A stretch of 64,000 bases of DNA from Bog-532 sp963833835 (GTDB lineage Bacteria; Actinomycetota; Actinomycetes; Streptosporangiales; Streptosporangiaceae): contig CAWHZI010000016.1 in assembly GCA_963833835.1 (NCBI GenBank), forward strand, positions 682,001 through 746,000, given 5' to 3'. The notes under the pieces are model-generated. The model did no database searches. It worked only from the letters and a program-made list of their open reading frames with translations, and had not been told where the DNA came from. Positions 8,287 to 16,897 of this stretch are shown in pieces. The position numbers and the translations under genes were made by a program. Positions within the stretch are counted from its first letter, which is position 1. Each line of letters opens with the position of its first letter.

Positions 8287-10077
8287 ATGACCTCTCCTTC
8301 CCTTGATTCTCTGAGCGACGACGTCTTTATCCGGTCCGACCTGCTGGGCATGCTGCGTGTCTGGCAGCGTGCGGCGTGGGTGGAGTACTTCCGCGTGCCC
8401 CGGCGCGACTTCCTGCTCAACGCCACCCCGGGCGCCGGCAAGACCGCCTACGCCCTCAGCATCGCGGCCGAGCTGCTGGCCAGGCGCGAGATTGCGGCCA
8501 TCACCGTGGTCACGCCGACCGAGCACCTCAAGCACCAGTGGGCCGCCGCGGCGCTGCGGTTCGGTATCGCGCTGGACCCCTCCTACCGCAACGCCCAGGG
8601 CCGGGCCTCGGCCGACTTCGCCGGTGTGGCCGTCACCTACGCCCAGGTCGCGGCGCACCCGATGCTGCACCGGCAGCGCACCGAGGGCCGCCGCACGCTG
8701 GTCATCTTCGACGAGATCCACCACGCCGGCGACGCGATGTCCTGGGGGGACGCGGTCCGCGAGGCGTTCGAGCCGGCCCGGCGGCGGCTGGCCCTGACCG
8801 GCACGCCGTTCCGCAGTGACACCAACCCGATCCCGTTCGTCACTTACGGCGAGCAGCTGGACGGGTCCCGCCGCAGCTCGTCCGACTACGTGTACGGCTA
8901 CGCCGACGCGCTGGAGGACGGCGTCGTCCGGCCGGTGATCTTCCTGGCCTACTCGGGCGAGATGAGCTGGCGGACCCGGGCCGGGGACGAGATCACCGCC
9001 ACCCTCGGCACGCCGCTGACCAAGGAACAGGTCGCGCAGGCCTGGCGGACCGCGCTGGACCCGGGCGGCGAGTGGGTGGTCCGGGTGCTGGAGGCGGCGG
9101 ACCGGCGCCTGACTGAGGTCCGCCGGGGCATGCCCGACGCGGCCGGCCTGGTCATCGCGGGCGACCACGAGGACGCCCGGGCCTACGCTGCCCTGCTGCG
9201 CCGCATCACCGGCCAGCGCCCGGTGGTAGTGCTGTCCGACGACCCGACGGCCAGCCGAAAGATCGGCGCGTTCGCCAGTTCCGAAGACCGCTGGATGGTC
9301 GCGGTCCGGATGGTCTCCGAAGGCGTCGACATCCCCCGGCTGGCCGTGGGCGTCTATGCCACCAGCGTCAGCACGGCGCTGTTCTTCGCCCAGGCCGTCG
9401 GCCGGTTCGTCCGGGCCCGCCGCCGGGGCGAGACCGCCTCGGTGTTCGTGCCGTCGGTCCCGGTCCTGCTGACCTACGCCGCCGAGCTCGAGGCCGAGCG
9501 CGACCACGTGCTGCACAAGCCGTCGGACGCGCCCGAAGAAGACGAGCTGGCGCAGGCGCAGCGCCAGCGTGACACCCCGGACGACCTGCTCACCCCGTCG
9601 ATCGAGGTGCTGCACGCCTCGGCCCACTTCGACCGGGTGCTCTATGACGGCGGCGAGTTCGGCACGGCCACCGCCCCGGGGTCAGCCGAGGAAGAAGACT
9701 TCCTCGGCCTGCCCGGCCTGCTTGAGCCGTCCCAGGTGGCCCACCTGCTCCGCCAGCGCCAGGCCGGCCAGCTCAGGACCCGTTCGGCCGGGCCCGCGAA
9801 CCCGGCCAGCTCACCCGCGACCGCCATGCCGGGGCCCGGGCCCGGAGCACCCGCACCGGACGATGCCGCGCCCCCGGTCAGCCGGGAGGCGCTCGGTGCC
9901 CTGCGCAAGGAGCTGAACGGCCTGGTCGGGGCCTGGAATCACCGCACCGGCCAGCCGCACGGCGTGATCCACAATGACCTGCGCCAGGCCTGTGGCGGCC
10001 CACCGCTGCCCCAGGCCACGGCCGAGCAGATCCGGGCTCGCATCGACATGATCCGTCAGTGGGCCATCCGCCGTTAG
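8287..10077 (+). CDS. DEAD/DEAH-box helicase
   Basis: A 596-residue superfamily 2 helicase. Walker A ATPGAGKT is at 46-53, the DEAH-type box DEIHH at 142-146, motif III TGTPFR at 171-176, and motif VI QAVGRFVRARR at about 369-379. Both RecA-like lobes are complete. A Pro/Ala-rich linker (about 500-545) leads to a short C-terminal helical segment. The ATG lies 20 bases after the DUF3039 stop, so they probably share a transcript. It resembles the XPB/SSL2-like branch. The substrate is unknown, and no nuclease partner or defence-type neighbour is present, so a housekeeping repair role is more likely than phage defence. Confidence 0.9.
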   Translation: MTSPSLDSLSDDVFIRSDLLGMLRVWQRAAWVEYFRVPRRDFLLNATPGAGKTAYALSIAAELLARREIAAITVVTPTEHLKHQWAAAALRFGIALDPSYRNAQGRASADFAGVAVTYAQVAAHPMLHRQRTEGRRTLVIFDEIHHAGDAMSWGDAVREAFEPARRRLALTGTPFRSDTNPIPFVTYGEQLDGSRRSSSDYVYGYADALEDGVVRPVIFLAYSGEMSWRTRAGDEITATLGTPLTKEQVAQAWRTALDPGGEWVVRVLEAADRRLTEVRRGMPDAAGLVIAGDHEDARAYAALLRRITGQRPVVVLSDDPTASRKIGAFASSEDRWMVAVRMVSEGVDIPRLAVGVYATSVSTALFFAQAVGRFVRARRRGETASVFVPSVPVLLTYAAELEAERDHVLHKPSDAPEEDELAQAQRQRDTPDDLLTPSIEVLHASAHFDRVLYDGGEFGTATAPGSAEEEDFLGLPGLLEPSQVAHLLRQRQAGQLRTRSAGPANPASSPATAMPGPGPGAPAPDDAAPPVSREALGALRKELNGLVGAWNHRTGQPHGVIHNDLRQACGGPPLPQATAEQIRARIDMIRQWAIRR

Positions 10078-10105
10078 AAGCCGTGGCCGCCGCTAGACGC
10101 GGCCG

Positions 10106-11287
10106 TCAGCCGTCGGCGTACCACGGTCCAGAAGCTAAATCGCGCGGCGAGCCGAACGACGGCGGCCCCGGCGGCGGCCGCCGGTCCCAGTCTTCCTGCC
10201 TGCCCTCGCGCAGCCTGCCCTCGTGCTCTCGCCCGGCCTCGTCGCGCGGGTCACTCCAGCCACGCTGGTGACGCGAGACGTTCCAGTCACCCAGATCACT
10301 GTCCCCGCGCTCGTCGGGCCACCGCGGATCACGCCGGCCCGCGGCTCGCGGCCGCACCCCGGGGTCCGGCCGGGCGTCCCGTGCCCCTCGGGTCTCACGT
10401 GTCTCCCGGGTGTCGGGGCGACGCGGGCCAGCCGGGCCGGCCTGCGGCCGCGGGGCTGCCTCTGTCCCGGCTCCTCTCGCCCGGCGGGCCCAGAGCCCGC
10501 GGCCGGCCGTGATCACGATGGCCACCGCGGTGGCGGCGGCCATGGTCAGGAAGCCGTTCGCGATCCATTGGGCCGCGTTCACGGTCAGCGCCGACGAGGA
10601 CGGCGCGCTATGGCTCCGCACCAGCCCCGCGGCCAGCGCGAAGACCAGGTAGCACAGCACCGGTACCGGGATCATCAGGTAGGCCGACCGCTGCCGGACG
10701 GCCAGGACGGCGGCCAGCGATCCGGCGACGACGAATCCGCCCAGCAGCGTGCCGGGCTCATGCTTGGTGGCCACCGAGACGAGCGCGCCCGCCGCGGCCG
10801 CGATGACCACGATCCCCAGGCCCTGGCCGCCGGACATCTGGCCCCAGCGCCAGGACCGCGCCGGCCTGCCGTCGCCCTCGGCCTCGCGGGATCCCCGGGC
10901 GCCGGCCGCTTCATCCTGGCGCGGCCCGGTCATCGGCACAGCCCGGAACGGGTCGGTCCACCCGGACGAGGCCTGCCCGCGCAGTGCTGGCCGATCCCGG
11001 GCTGGCCGGTCCGGCGTCGGCCGGTCCTGAGCCAGCCGGTCCTGAGCCGACCGGTCCTGGACACGCCAGTCCTGAGCCGACCGGTCCTGAGCGGCCCTGC
11101 TCCGGGCCTGCTCGGGGTCCTCGCGGTACCAGCCCGGCTCTTCCCACGCGGCCGGTTTGCCGTCGCCAAGACGCCGGTACCCGCCCGTTGGCGGTTCCGT
11201 GACATTTCGGGCCGGACGGAAGCCGGGCCCGGGCGCACTGCCGAACGGCGGGCGCGGATCCGAATCGTGCCATCGGGGCTCGCTCAT
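10106..11287 (-). CDS. DUF6542-type membrane protein with low-complexity tails
   Basis: A 393-residue protein. The charged N-terminus (1-150) contains a run of about seven degenerate five-residue AQDR/PDR-type repeats at residues 66-100. Four membrane helices follow at about 155-270. The Arg/Pro/Gly-rich C-terminus (about 275-393) is predicted to be disordered and cytoplasmic. The membrane core resembles DUF6542, found in actinobacteria and without a known role. The ATG start lacks a strong ribosome-binding site. It is divergent from the LCP ligase, with about 60 bases between starts. The repeats are visible in the DNA as 15-base units. Confidence 0.75.
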   Translation of the reverse strand: MSEPRWHDSDPRPPFGSAPGPGFRPARNVTEPPTGGYRRLGDGKPAAWEEPGWYREDPEQARSRAAQDRSAQDWRVQDRSAQDRLAQDRPTPDRPARDRPALRGQASSGWTDPFRAVPMTGPRQDEAAGARGSREAEGDGRPARSWRWGQMSGGQGLGIVVIAAAAGALVSVATKHEPGTLLGGFVVAGSLAAVLAVRQRSAYLMIPVPVLCYLVFALAAGLVRSHSAPSSSALTVNAAQWIANGFLTMAAATAVAIVITAGRGLWARRARGAGTEAAPRPQAGPAGPRRPDTRETRETRGARDARPDPGVRPRAAGRRDPRWPDERGDSDLGDWNVSRHQRGWSDPRDEAGREHEGRLREGRQEDWDRRPPPGPPSFGSPRDLASGPWYADG

Positions 11288-11348
11288 CTGATCACCGATG
11301 TTAGCTGTTAGGGATCAGTGACACGGCCCCGCCGGTATTCTTCGCGGC

Positions 11349-12914
11349 ATGGAAAACGGCGGCCGGCGTGGAGCGCAGTTGGCCAGCGTGCCGCCCGCCC
11401 GCCCCCACCGGCATGTAGCCCGTACGTCCATTTACCTCGTGACCTGCGTTCTTTCGGCGCTGGTGCTCGCGGCGAGCGGTTTTTCCTACTTTGTCGTGAG
11501 CGATGTCAACAGCATCGGCTCCTCGCACGCGATCTCGAGCGGAAGCTCGATCGGCGCGCAGAACATCTTGCTGATGGGCCTGGAGAGCCGCCGCGACTGG
11601 GACGGCAACGTGCTGCCGGCCAGCGTCCTCAAGGCCCTGCACGCGGGCAGCGTGCAAGGGGTGGAGAACGGCGTCGGCGGCAACGACACCAACACGCTGA
11701 TCCTGATCCACATCCCCGCGGGCGGGAAGAAGGCCATCGGCTTCTCGATCCCGCGCGATGACTGGGTGAACTTCGCCGGCACCGTCGGCCCGCAGCAGCA
11801 GGGCAAGATCGACCAGGCCTACGGCGTCAGCATGTTCTACCAGCAGCAGCAGCTGAAAAAGCAGCAGCCGAACATCAGCCAGAACCAGCTCGCGTTCCAG
11901 GGCAACGAAGCGGGCCGGAAAGCGGCGGTGGACACCGTCGAGAAGCTCACCGGCGTGCACATCGACCACTTCGCCGAGGTCAACCTGGACGGCTTCTACG
12001 AGCTGGCCAACGTGCTGGGCGGGGTCGAGGTCTGCCTCAACCACGCCGTCTCGGACAAGAACTCCGGGGCCGACTTCAAGGCCGGCTACCAGCACCTGAA
12101 CGCGGCCCAGGCGCTGGCCTTCGTCCGCCAGCGCGACGGGCTGACCAACGGTGACCTGGACCGGACCCACCGCCAGCAGGCGTTCCTGGACTCGGTCATG
12201 CAGCAGCTGCGGAGCCAGGGCGTGCTGGGCGACCTGGCCAAGCTGCAGGCGCTGCTGTCCGTGGCCAAGCAGTACGCGATCACCGACTCGGGCTGGAACC
12301 TGCTCAACTTCTCCTCGCAGATGTCCAGCCTGACCGGCAGCAACCTGATCTTCCACACGCTGCCGATCCAGGCCTACGCCACCATCGAGGGCCAGGCCGC
12401 CAACCAGATCAACCCGGCCCAGATCGCCGCGATTGTGCAGCAGACGTTCTACCCGGCCCCGGCCGCTTCGCCGTCGTCCAGTGCGCCGTCGGCGCCGGGC
12501 ACCGCCGCCGCGCAGACCGTGGTGGACGTGCTCAACGGCAGTGACACCGGGGGCCTGGCCGGTCGGGTCTCGAGCGCCGTGGTCAAAGCCGGTTACCAGG
12601 CCGGGCTGATCGAGAACACCACCGCGCTGGCCAGCACCGAGGTGCTCTACGGCACCGGTGAGGCCGCCAACGCCAGCTCGCTCGCCTCCGCCTTCGGGGT
12701 GACCGCCACGGCCAGCACCTCGGTCGCGGCCGGCCACATCGAGATCAAGCTCGGCGCCGCCACCACCTCCGTGCCGGTGATCAGCTCCGGTTCGGCCCCG
12801 GCGGGGACGGGCGCGAGCGCCTCGTCGTCCACGTCGTCGTCCGCGGTCATCCCGACCGCCGGGCCGCAGGGCGGCGCCGTCGGAGCCGACAAGGGCATCC
12901 CCTGCGTCAACTGA
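11349..12914 (+). CDS. LytR-CpsA-Psr (LCP) family protein with LytR_C domain
   Basis: A 521-residue type II membrane protein. The cytoplasmic head (1-24) and single helix (about 26-50) are followed by an extracytoplasmic LCP domain (about 70-300). It shows GGNDTNTLILIHIP, the FSIPRDDWV block with catalytic Arg and Asp, and NLDGFYELANVLGGVEVCLN. A LytR_C domain (about 390-475, VVDVLNGSDTGGLAGRVSSAV) follows and the tail is Ser/Ala/Thr-rich. LCP enzymes transfer undecaprenyl-linked glycopolymers to peptidoglycan. The exact polymer is unknown. The stop codon lies inside a 17-base tandem repeat. Confidence 0.92.
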   Translation: MENGGRRGAQLASVPPARPHRHVARTSIYLVTCVLSALVLAASGFSYFVVSDVNSIGSSHAISSGSSIGAQNILLMGLESRRDWDGNVLPASVLKALHAGSVQGVENGVGGNDTNTLILIHIPAGGKKAIGFSIPRDDWVNFAGTVGPQQQGKIDQAYGVSMFYQQQQLKKQQPNISQNQLAFQGNEAGRKAAVDTVEKLTGVHIDHFAEVNLDGFYELANVLGGVEVCLNHAVSDKNSGADFKAGYQHLNAAQALAFVRQRDGLTNGDLDRTHRQQAFLDSVMQQLRSQGVLGDLAKLQALLSVAKQYAITDSGWNLLNFSSQMSSLTGSNLIFHTLPIQAYATIEGQAANQINPAQIAAIVQQTFYPAPAASPSSSAPSAPGTAAAQTVVDVLNGSDTGGLAGRVSSAVVKAGYQAGLIENTTALASTEVLYGTGEAANASSLASAFGVTATASTSVAAGHIEIKLGAATTSVPVISSGSAPAGTGASASSSTSSSAVIPTAGPQGGAVGADKGIPCVN

Positions 12915-12981
12915 ACAGTGCCAGCTACCGAACAGTGCCAGCTACCGAGCGGTGCCAGCTACTCGAGTAGGGCCAGCTGCT
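12913..12981. repeat. 17-base tandem repeat, about four copies, after the LCP gene
   Basis: Copies of a 17-base unit (GAACAGTGCCAGCTACC) lie at 12913-12929 and 12930-12946 (identical), 12947-12963 (three changes) and 12964-12981 (degenerate, 18 bases). They start at the LCP stop codon and fill the gap before the convergent pncA gene. They look like slippage duplication rather than a protein-binding array. Confidence 0.75.
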
Positions 12982-12988
12982 GAGAGGC

Positions 12989-13564
12989 TCAGCTGATGAG
13001 GACCGGGATGCCGTCCAGCTCGACGTCGCCGTCCCGCATCTCGGTCAGCGCGCGGGCCGTGCTGTCCGGGGCCACGCCCGCGGTCAGCCCGAGCCGCACG
13101 CGGGTGCCGAAGCCACCCCGGACCGCGTCGGCCGCGGTGGCCCGGACGCAGTAATCGGTGGCGATGCCGACGATGTCCACGTCGGTGACGCCACGCTGGT
13201 GCAGCCAGTCGGCCAGCGGCGTCCCGGCCTCGTCGGTGCCCTCGAAGCCGCTGTAGGCCGCGGCGTGCTCACCCTTGCGGAACACCGCTTCCACCCGGCT
13301 GGTGTCCAGGTCGGGATGGAACTCGGCCCCGGGAGTGGTGGCCACGCAGTGCGGCGGCCAGGTGTCGGCGAAGTCCGGGTGGTCGGAGAAGTGGGTGCCC
13401 GGGTCGATGTGATGGTCCTGGGTCGCCACGATGTGCGCGTATTCGCCGGCGTTGATGGTGAGCCACCCGCTGATCGACTGGGCCACGAAGGAGCCGCCCG
13501 GAACGGCGAGAGAGCCCCCCTCGCAAAAGTCATTCTGAACATCGACAACGATGAGTGCGCGCAC
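12989..13564 (-). CDS. pncA: Nicotinamidase/pyrazinamidase
   Basis: An isochorismatase-fold hydrolase of 191 residues that should deamidate nicotinamide to nicotinate. The catalytic Asp is at residue 8 (VVDVQNDF), the metal-site region reads TQDHHIDPGTHFSDHP, and the nucleophilic Cys is in ATDYCVRATAADA. I chose the GTG that gives the family-typical VRALIVVDVQNDF start. The Shine-Dalgarno GGCGAG directly abuts it, so initiation is not certain; a longer GTG/ATG-initiated frame upstream has no homology. The first bases overlap the leader of the divergent methyltransferase. The product would feed PncB encoded at 14.5-15.9 kb on the same strand. Confidence 0.9.
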   Translation of the reverse strand: MRALIVVDVQNDFCEGGSLAVPGGSFVAQSISGWLTINAGEYAHIVATQDHHIDPGTHFSDHPDFADTWPPHCVATTPGAEFHPDLDTSRVEAVFRKGEHAAAYSGFEGTDEAGTPLADWLHQRGVTDVDIVGIATDYCVRATAADAVRGGFGTRVRLGLTAGVAPDSTARALTEMRDGDVELDGIPVLIS

Positions 13565-13644
13565 CTCGCCACGGTATCGTGCCGGAAGCGCGGCCGGCAC
13601 TATCGAGCAGCACGGGCGCGGGGCCAGCACGGGCGAGGGGGAAG

Positions 13645-14262
13645 ATGGCCGGTTACTGGAACCACAACGTCTACTACCAGCCCTTGATCCTGGGCGCGGT
13701 GCCGCCGGGCTGCGGCAGCGCGCTCGACGTCGGCTGCGGCGACGGGCGGCTGGCCTTTCTGCTGGCCGAGCGCTGCCGGGACGTGACCGGGGTCGACCGC
13801 GACCACCAGATGATCGCGCTGGCCCGGGAACGGGCCCTGGCCGTGCGCAATGTGGCCTTCATCGACGCCGAGTTCCCGGCGTTCCCGTTCGAGGACGCCA
13901 GCTTCGACTTCATCGCCTCCAACACCGCGATCCACCACATGAACTTCGAGGCCGCGCTGATGGCCATGACCCGCCTGCTCCGCCCGGGCGGGCGGCTGGC
14001 CATCGTCGGCCTGGCCCGCAGCGCCACTGCCCGCGATTACCTACCCGACGTCATGGGCGCCCCGCTCCAGCTGGGCCTCGGCCTGACCCACGCCACCCTG
14101 CGCGCCGCCCACCGCGAGGACCGCAGCCCCCGCTTCCCGATCAAGGAACCGACCATGACCTGGGACGAGGTCCGGATCGGGGCCCTGCGCCTGCTCCCCG
14201 GTGTCCAGTACCGCCGCCACCTGCTCTGGCGCTACTCCATCCTCTGGCGCAAGCCCGCCTGA
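13645..14262 (+). CDS. Class I SAM-dependent methyltransferase
   Basis: A 205-residue methyltransferase. The SAM-binding motif I (ALDVGCGDGRLAFLLA) is at about residues 25-40, motif II-like VTGVDRDHQM follows, and ASFDFIASNTAIHHM and LLRPGGRLAIVGLAR complete the Methyltransf_11-type fold. The C-terminal 60 residues are Arg-rich and variable. I chose the ATG with GGGCGAGGGGGAAG upstream. The substrate is unknown. It sits between the two pyridine-nucleotide salvage genes but on the opposite strand, so a nicotinamide substrate is conceivable but unsupported. Confidence 0.85.
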   Translation: MAGYWNHNVYYQPLILGAVPPGCGSALDVGCGDGRLAFLLAERCRDVTGVDRDHQMIALARERALAVRNVAFIDAEFPAFPFEDASFDFIASNTAIHHMNFEAALMAMTRLLRPGGRLAIVGLARSATARDYLPDVMGAPLQLGLGLTHATLRAAHREDRSPRFPIKEPTMTWDEVRIGALRLLPGVQYRRHLLWRYSILWRKPA

Positions 14263-14520
14263 CCGGCCAGCTTCGTTCGCAGCAACCTCACAGTCCTCAG
14301 GGGGTCGTTGCGCTGCTTACCCCACGAGTCACTTGGGTCCCAGAGCCATGTGCCGTTTGCCCCACTGGAGCAGTTGCCGCGATTATCCCTGCAACTACTC
14401 CAGCGAGGCCGGTGCGCATTCTCAGCACCGCACACCTCACAAGTCACAGCAGGCTCTGGAGTCCCAAACCCCGCGTCCCGATGGTCCCACGCCTCGTTGC
14501 CCGCCCCGTACCCCAAAGGC
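14263..14520. other. Non-coding hairpin-rich spacer between convergent genes
   Basis: A 258-base gap between convergent methyltransferase and pncB, less GC-rich than its surroundings. A 12-base inverted repeat (TGGAGCAGTTGC at 14366-14377, GCAACTACTCCA at 14391-14402, one mismatch, 13-base loop) sits at its centre. Weaker complementary arms flank it (CTTGGGTCCCAGAGCC near 14333 and GGCTCTGGAGTCCCAAA near 14452). The whole can fold as a long imperfect cruciform. A 94-codon reverse frame crosses it but looks spurious. Possible roles are a bidirectional transcription end or the relic of a small palindromic element. Confidence 0.45.
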
Positions 14521-15873
14521 TCAGTCGCGCCCGTCGCCGTTCTCGAAGATGGTGGGGATGGCGGGTTCGCCCCGGGACAGTTGCCGCGCCTGGGGCGGCA
14601 GCTCGGCCAGCACCTGACGGTGCCGTTCCCGGGCCGCTTCCAGCGGTTCCCGGCCGACGATCTCGCCCGCGCGGACCAGCGGCACCAGCAGTTGCCGGTC
14701 GCCCGGTCGCGGGTCCGGGTGGAACAGCTGGATGTCCTCCGCCTGGGCCACGCCGTGCTCGTCGTGGTGCCGCATGGCCCACTTGCGCCCGCCCACCCCC
14801 GGCTTGCCCACCGATCGCTTGGCCACCGGGCGCAGCGGCCCGCCCCCGCCCCGCCCGTTCGACCGGGCCACCAGCTTGTACACCAGCGCCGCCGTCGGGG
14901 CCCCGGAACCAGTCACCAGCGAGGTACCCACCCCGTAGCCGTCCACCGGCGCCGTGGCCAGCGCGGCGATCGAGTACTCGTCCAGGTCGCCGGTGAGCAC
15001 GATGTGGGTGTTCTTGGCCCCGAGCTCGTCCAGCAGCGCGCGGACCTGGTGCGCCACCACCGGCAGGTCACCGCTGTCGATCCGCACCGAGCCCAGGTCC
15101 GGGCCGGCCAGCTCCACCGCGGCGCGGACCGCGCGCGGCACGTCGAAGGTGTCCACCAGCAGCGTGGTCCCCGGGCCCAGGGTCTCCAGCTGGGTCTTGA
15201 ACGCGTGCCGCTCGTTGTCGTGGACCAGGGTGAACGCGTGCGCGCTGGTCCCGGCGGACGGTACCCCGTACTGCCGGTGGGCCTGCAGGTTGGACGTGGT
15301 GGCGAATCCGGCCAGGTAGGCCGCCCGGGCGCTGGCCACGGCGGCCATCTCGTGGGTACGCCGCGAGCCCATCTCGATCAGCGGCCGCTGTCCGGCCGCG
15401 TTGACCATCCGGGAGGCGGCCGAGGCGATGGCGCAGTCGTGGTTGAGGATCGACAGCGTGACCGTCTCCAGGATCACCGCCTCAGCGAACGTGCCCTCGA
15501 CGACGATGATGGGGGAGCCGGGGAAGTAACAGTCTCCTTCGGCGTAGCCCCAGATGTTTCCGGTGAAACGGTATGATTCGAGGTACCGGAGCGTGACATC
15601 GTCCACGATGTCGGAAGCCCGGAGGAAGTCAAGATCAGCTGCGTCAAACCTGAACCTCTCCAGGGTGTCGAGCAGCCGTCCGGTACCGGCCACGACGCCA
15701 TATCGCCGGCCGTGCGGCAGATGCCGGGCGAACACCTCGAAAATTGTGCGGCGCTGCGCCGCGCCGGAGTGCAGGGCACCCTGGAGCATGGTCAGCTCGT
15801 AATGGTCGGTCAGCAGAGCAGTGCTGGGCCCGCCATTGGGTAGGGATGACTTGCTGTCGGCCAAATTCGTCAC
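14521..15873 (-). CDS. pncB: Nicotinate phosphoribosyltransferase
   Basis: A 450-residue enzyme forming nicotinate mononucleotide from nicotinate and phosphoribosyl pyrophosphate in NAD salvage. Signatures: the N-terminal ALLTDHYELTMLQGAL, FEVFARHLPHGRRYGV, the EMGSRRTHEMAAV loop and the RIDSGDLPVVAHQVR phosphate-binding region, plus GVGTSLVTG near the end of the barrel. Length is normal. Translation begins at a GTG. It is divergent from clpS, matching the mycobacterial pncB1-clpS arrangement. Its substrate would come from PncA encoded about 1 kb downstream on the same strand. Confidence 0.95.
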   Translation of the reverse strand: MTNLADSKSSLPNGGPSTALLTDHYELTMLQGALHSGAAQRRTIFEVFARHLPHGRRYGVVAGTGRLLDTLERFRFDAADLDFLRASDIVDDVTLRYLESYRFTGNIWGYAEGDCYFPGSPIIVVEGTFAEAVILETVTLSILNHDCAIASAASRMVNAAGQRPLIEMGSRRTHEMAAVASARAAYLAGFATTSNLQAHRQYGVPSAGTSAHAFTLVHDNERHAFKTQLETLGPGTTLLVDTFDVPRAVRAAVELAGPDLGSVRIDSGDLPVVAHQVRALLDELGAKNTHIVLTGDLDEYSIAALATAPVDGYGVGTSLVTGSGAPTAALVYKLVARSNGRGGGGPLRPVAKRSVGKPGVGGRKWAMRHHDEHGVAQAEDIQLFHPDPRPGDRQLLVPLVRAGEIVGREPLEAARERHRQVLAELPPQARQLSRGEPAIPTIFENGDGRD

Positions 15874-15906
15874 GATGGAAGACTACGGACTGGGAGGTAG
15901 GCACCA

Positions 15907-16197
15907 GTGAGCGTGGCACCCTCTGAGGTGGAGCTCCCGGAAATTGGGGAGCGGACCACCCCGGACACACCCTGGCTCACGATCGTCTGGAACGATCCGA
16001 TCAACCTGATGGATTACGTGACCTTCGTGTTCCAGACTGTCTTCGGTTACCCGAAATCGAAGGCGAGGAAGCTGATGCTCGACGTGCACCACAAGGGCCG
16101 GGCGGTCGTCGCCGCCGGCGCCCGCGAATCGATGGAGCACAACGTCGAGGTCCTGCACGGCTACGGTCTGTGGGCCACCGTTTCCTCGGACTCCTGA
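15907..16197 (+). CDS. clpS: ATP-dependent Clp protease adaptor ClpS
   Basis: A 96-residue N-end-rule adaptor that delivers substrates to ClpC/ClpAP. The core block reads WNDPINLMDYVTFVFQTVFGY, then ARKLMLDVHHKGRAVV, and a VEVLHGYGLWATV tail; the NDP and HxxGxA signatures are both intact. The GTG start has GGGAGG 7-12 bases upstream. It starts the rightward block clpS, DUF2017, mec, cysO, cysM, which has the order known in mycobacteria. Confidence 0.95.
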   Translation: MSVAPSEVELPEIGERTTPDTPWLTIVWNDPINLMDYVTFVFQTVFGYPKSKARKLMLDVHHKGRAVVAAGARESMEHNVEVLHGYGLWATVSSDS

Positions 16198-16216
16198 GCC
16201 AGGAAACCTTTTAATA

Positions 16217-16867
16217 ATGGATGCTTTCCGCCGGTCAAGCGGGGGCGTGCGGACGAAGTTCGACGCTCCCGAGGCCTCCCTGCTCCGCAGCCTGATCGAG
16301 CAGGTCATGTCGCTGCTGGATGAGGCCACCGATGACCGCCCCGACCAGGCCTTCGAGCCCGACGCTGCTACTCAGGGGCAGGTCAGCCCGGGCCGGGACG
16401 CCGGGCCTGGGCACCCGGACGAGATCCTGGACTCCAGCATCCACGACGTCCCCGGCGCGGCCGAGCTGGACGCGATGCTGGGCTTCAGCCCGCGGACCCG
16501 GGCCCCGCTGGACCCGGCGCTGGCCCGGCTGCTGCCCGACGCCTACCGCGACGACCCGGACGCGGCCGGGGAGTTCCGCCGCTACACCGAGCAGTCCCTG
16601 CGCTCGGCCAAGCAGGAGGTCGCGCAGACCGTGCTGGACACCCTGCCCGCGGACGGTGGCCCGGTGAAGCTGTCCCGGGACCAGGCCCAGGCCTGGCTGC
16701 GGGCCCTGAACGACGTCCGGATCACGCTGGGGGTCCGGCTCGGGGTGACCGAGGAGTTCGAGGACGAGTGGGGTCAGCTCGATCCGCTCGACCCGCGAGC
16801 CACCGCGTTCGAGGTCTACGCCTGGCTCGGCGACGTCCAGGAGAGCCTGGTCCAGGCCCTCAGCTAG
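16217..16867 (+). CDS. DUF2017 family protein
   Basis: A 216-residue, mostly helical acidic protein of unknown function, conserved next to clpS in actinobacteria. N-terminal FDAPEASLLRSLIEQVMSLL and C-terminal LSRDQAQAWLRALNDVRITLG, with TAFEVYAWLGDVQESLV, are the conserved helices; the middle (about 45-75) is low-complexity. The ATG follows the clpS stop by 19 bases, so the two are probably co-transcribed. The family's role is not established; a link to Clp proteolysis is suggested only by gene order. Confidence 0.88.
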   Translation: MDAFRRSSGGVRTKFDAPEASLLRSLIEQVMSLLDEATDDRPDQAFEPDAATQGQVSPGRDAGPGHPDEILDSSIHDVPGAAELDAMLGFSPRTRAPLDPALARLLPDAYRDDPDAAGEFRRYTEQSLRSAKQEVAQTVLDTLPADGGPVKLSRDQAQAWLRALNDVRITLGVRLGVTEEFEDEWGQLDPLDPRATAFEVYAWLGDVQESLVQALS

Positions 16868-16897
16868 TCACCGCGCCACTCGGCTAGGCTCGCTTTC

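Noticed and set aside
8047..9627. Long antisense frame opposite the DEAD/DEAH helicase
   Set aside because: Composition is Arg/Gly/Val/Asp-rich without motifs, whereas the forward strand has all helicase motifs.
8287..10077. Helicase plus DUF3039 as a phage-defence module
   Set aside because: No nuclease, methylase or toxin partner and neighbours are housekeeping genes.
14232..14516. Reverse 94-codon frame with a CEVC motif between methyltransferase and pncB
   Set aside because: Its cysteines arise in a palindromic segment that gives similar peptides on both strands; no clear ribosome-binding site and overlap with the methyltransferase end. Treated as non-coding.
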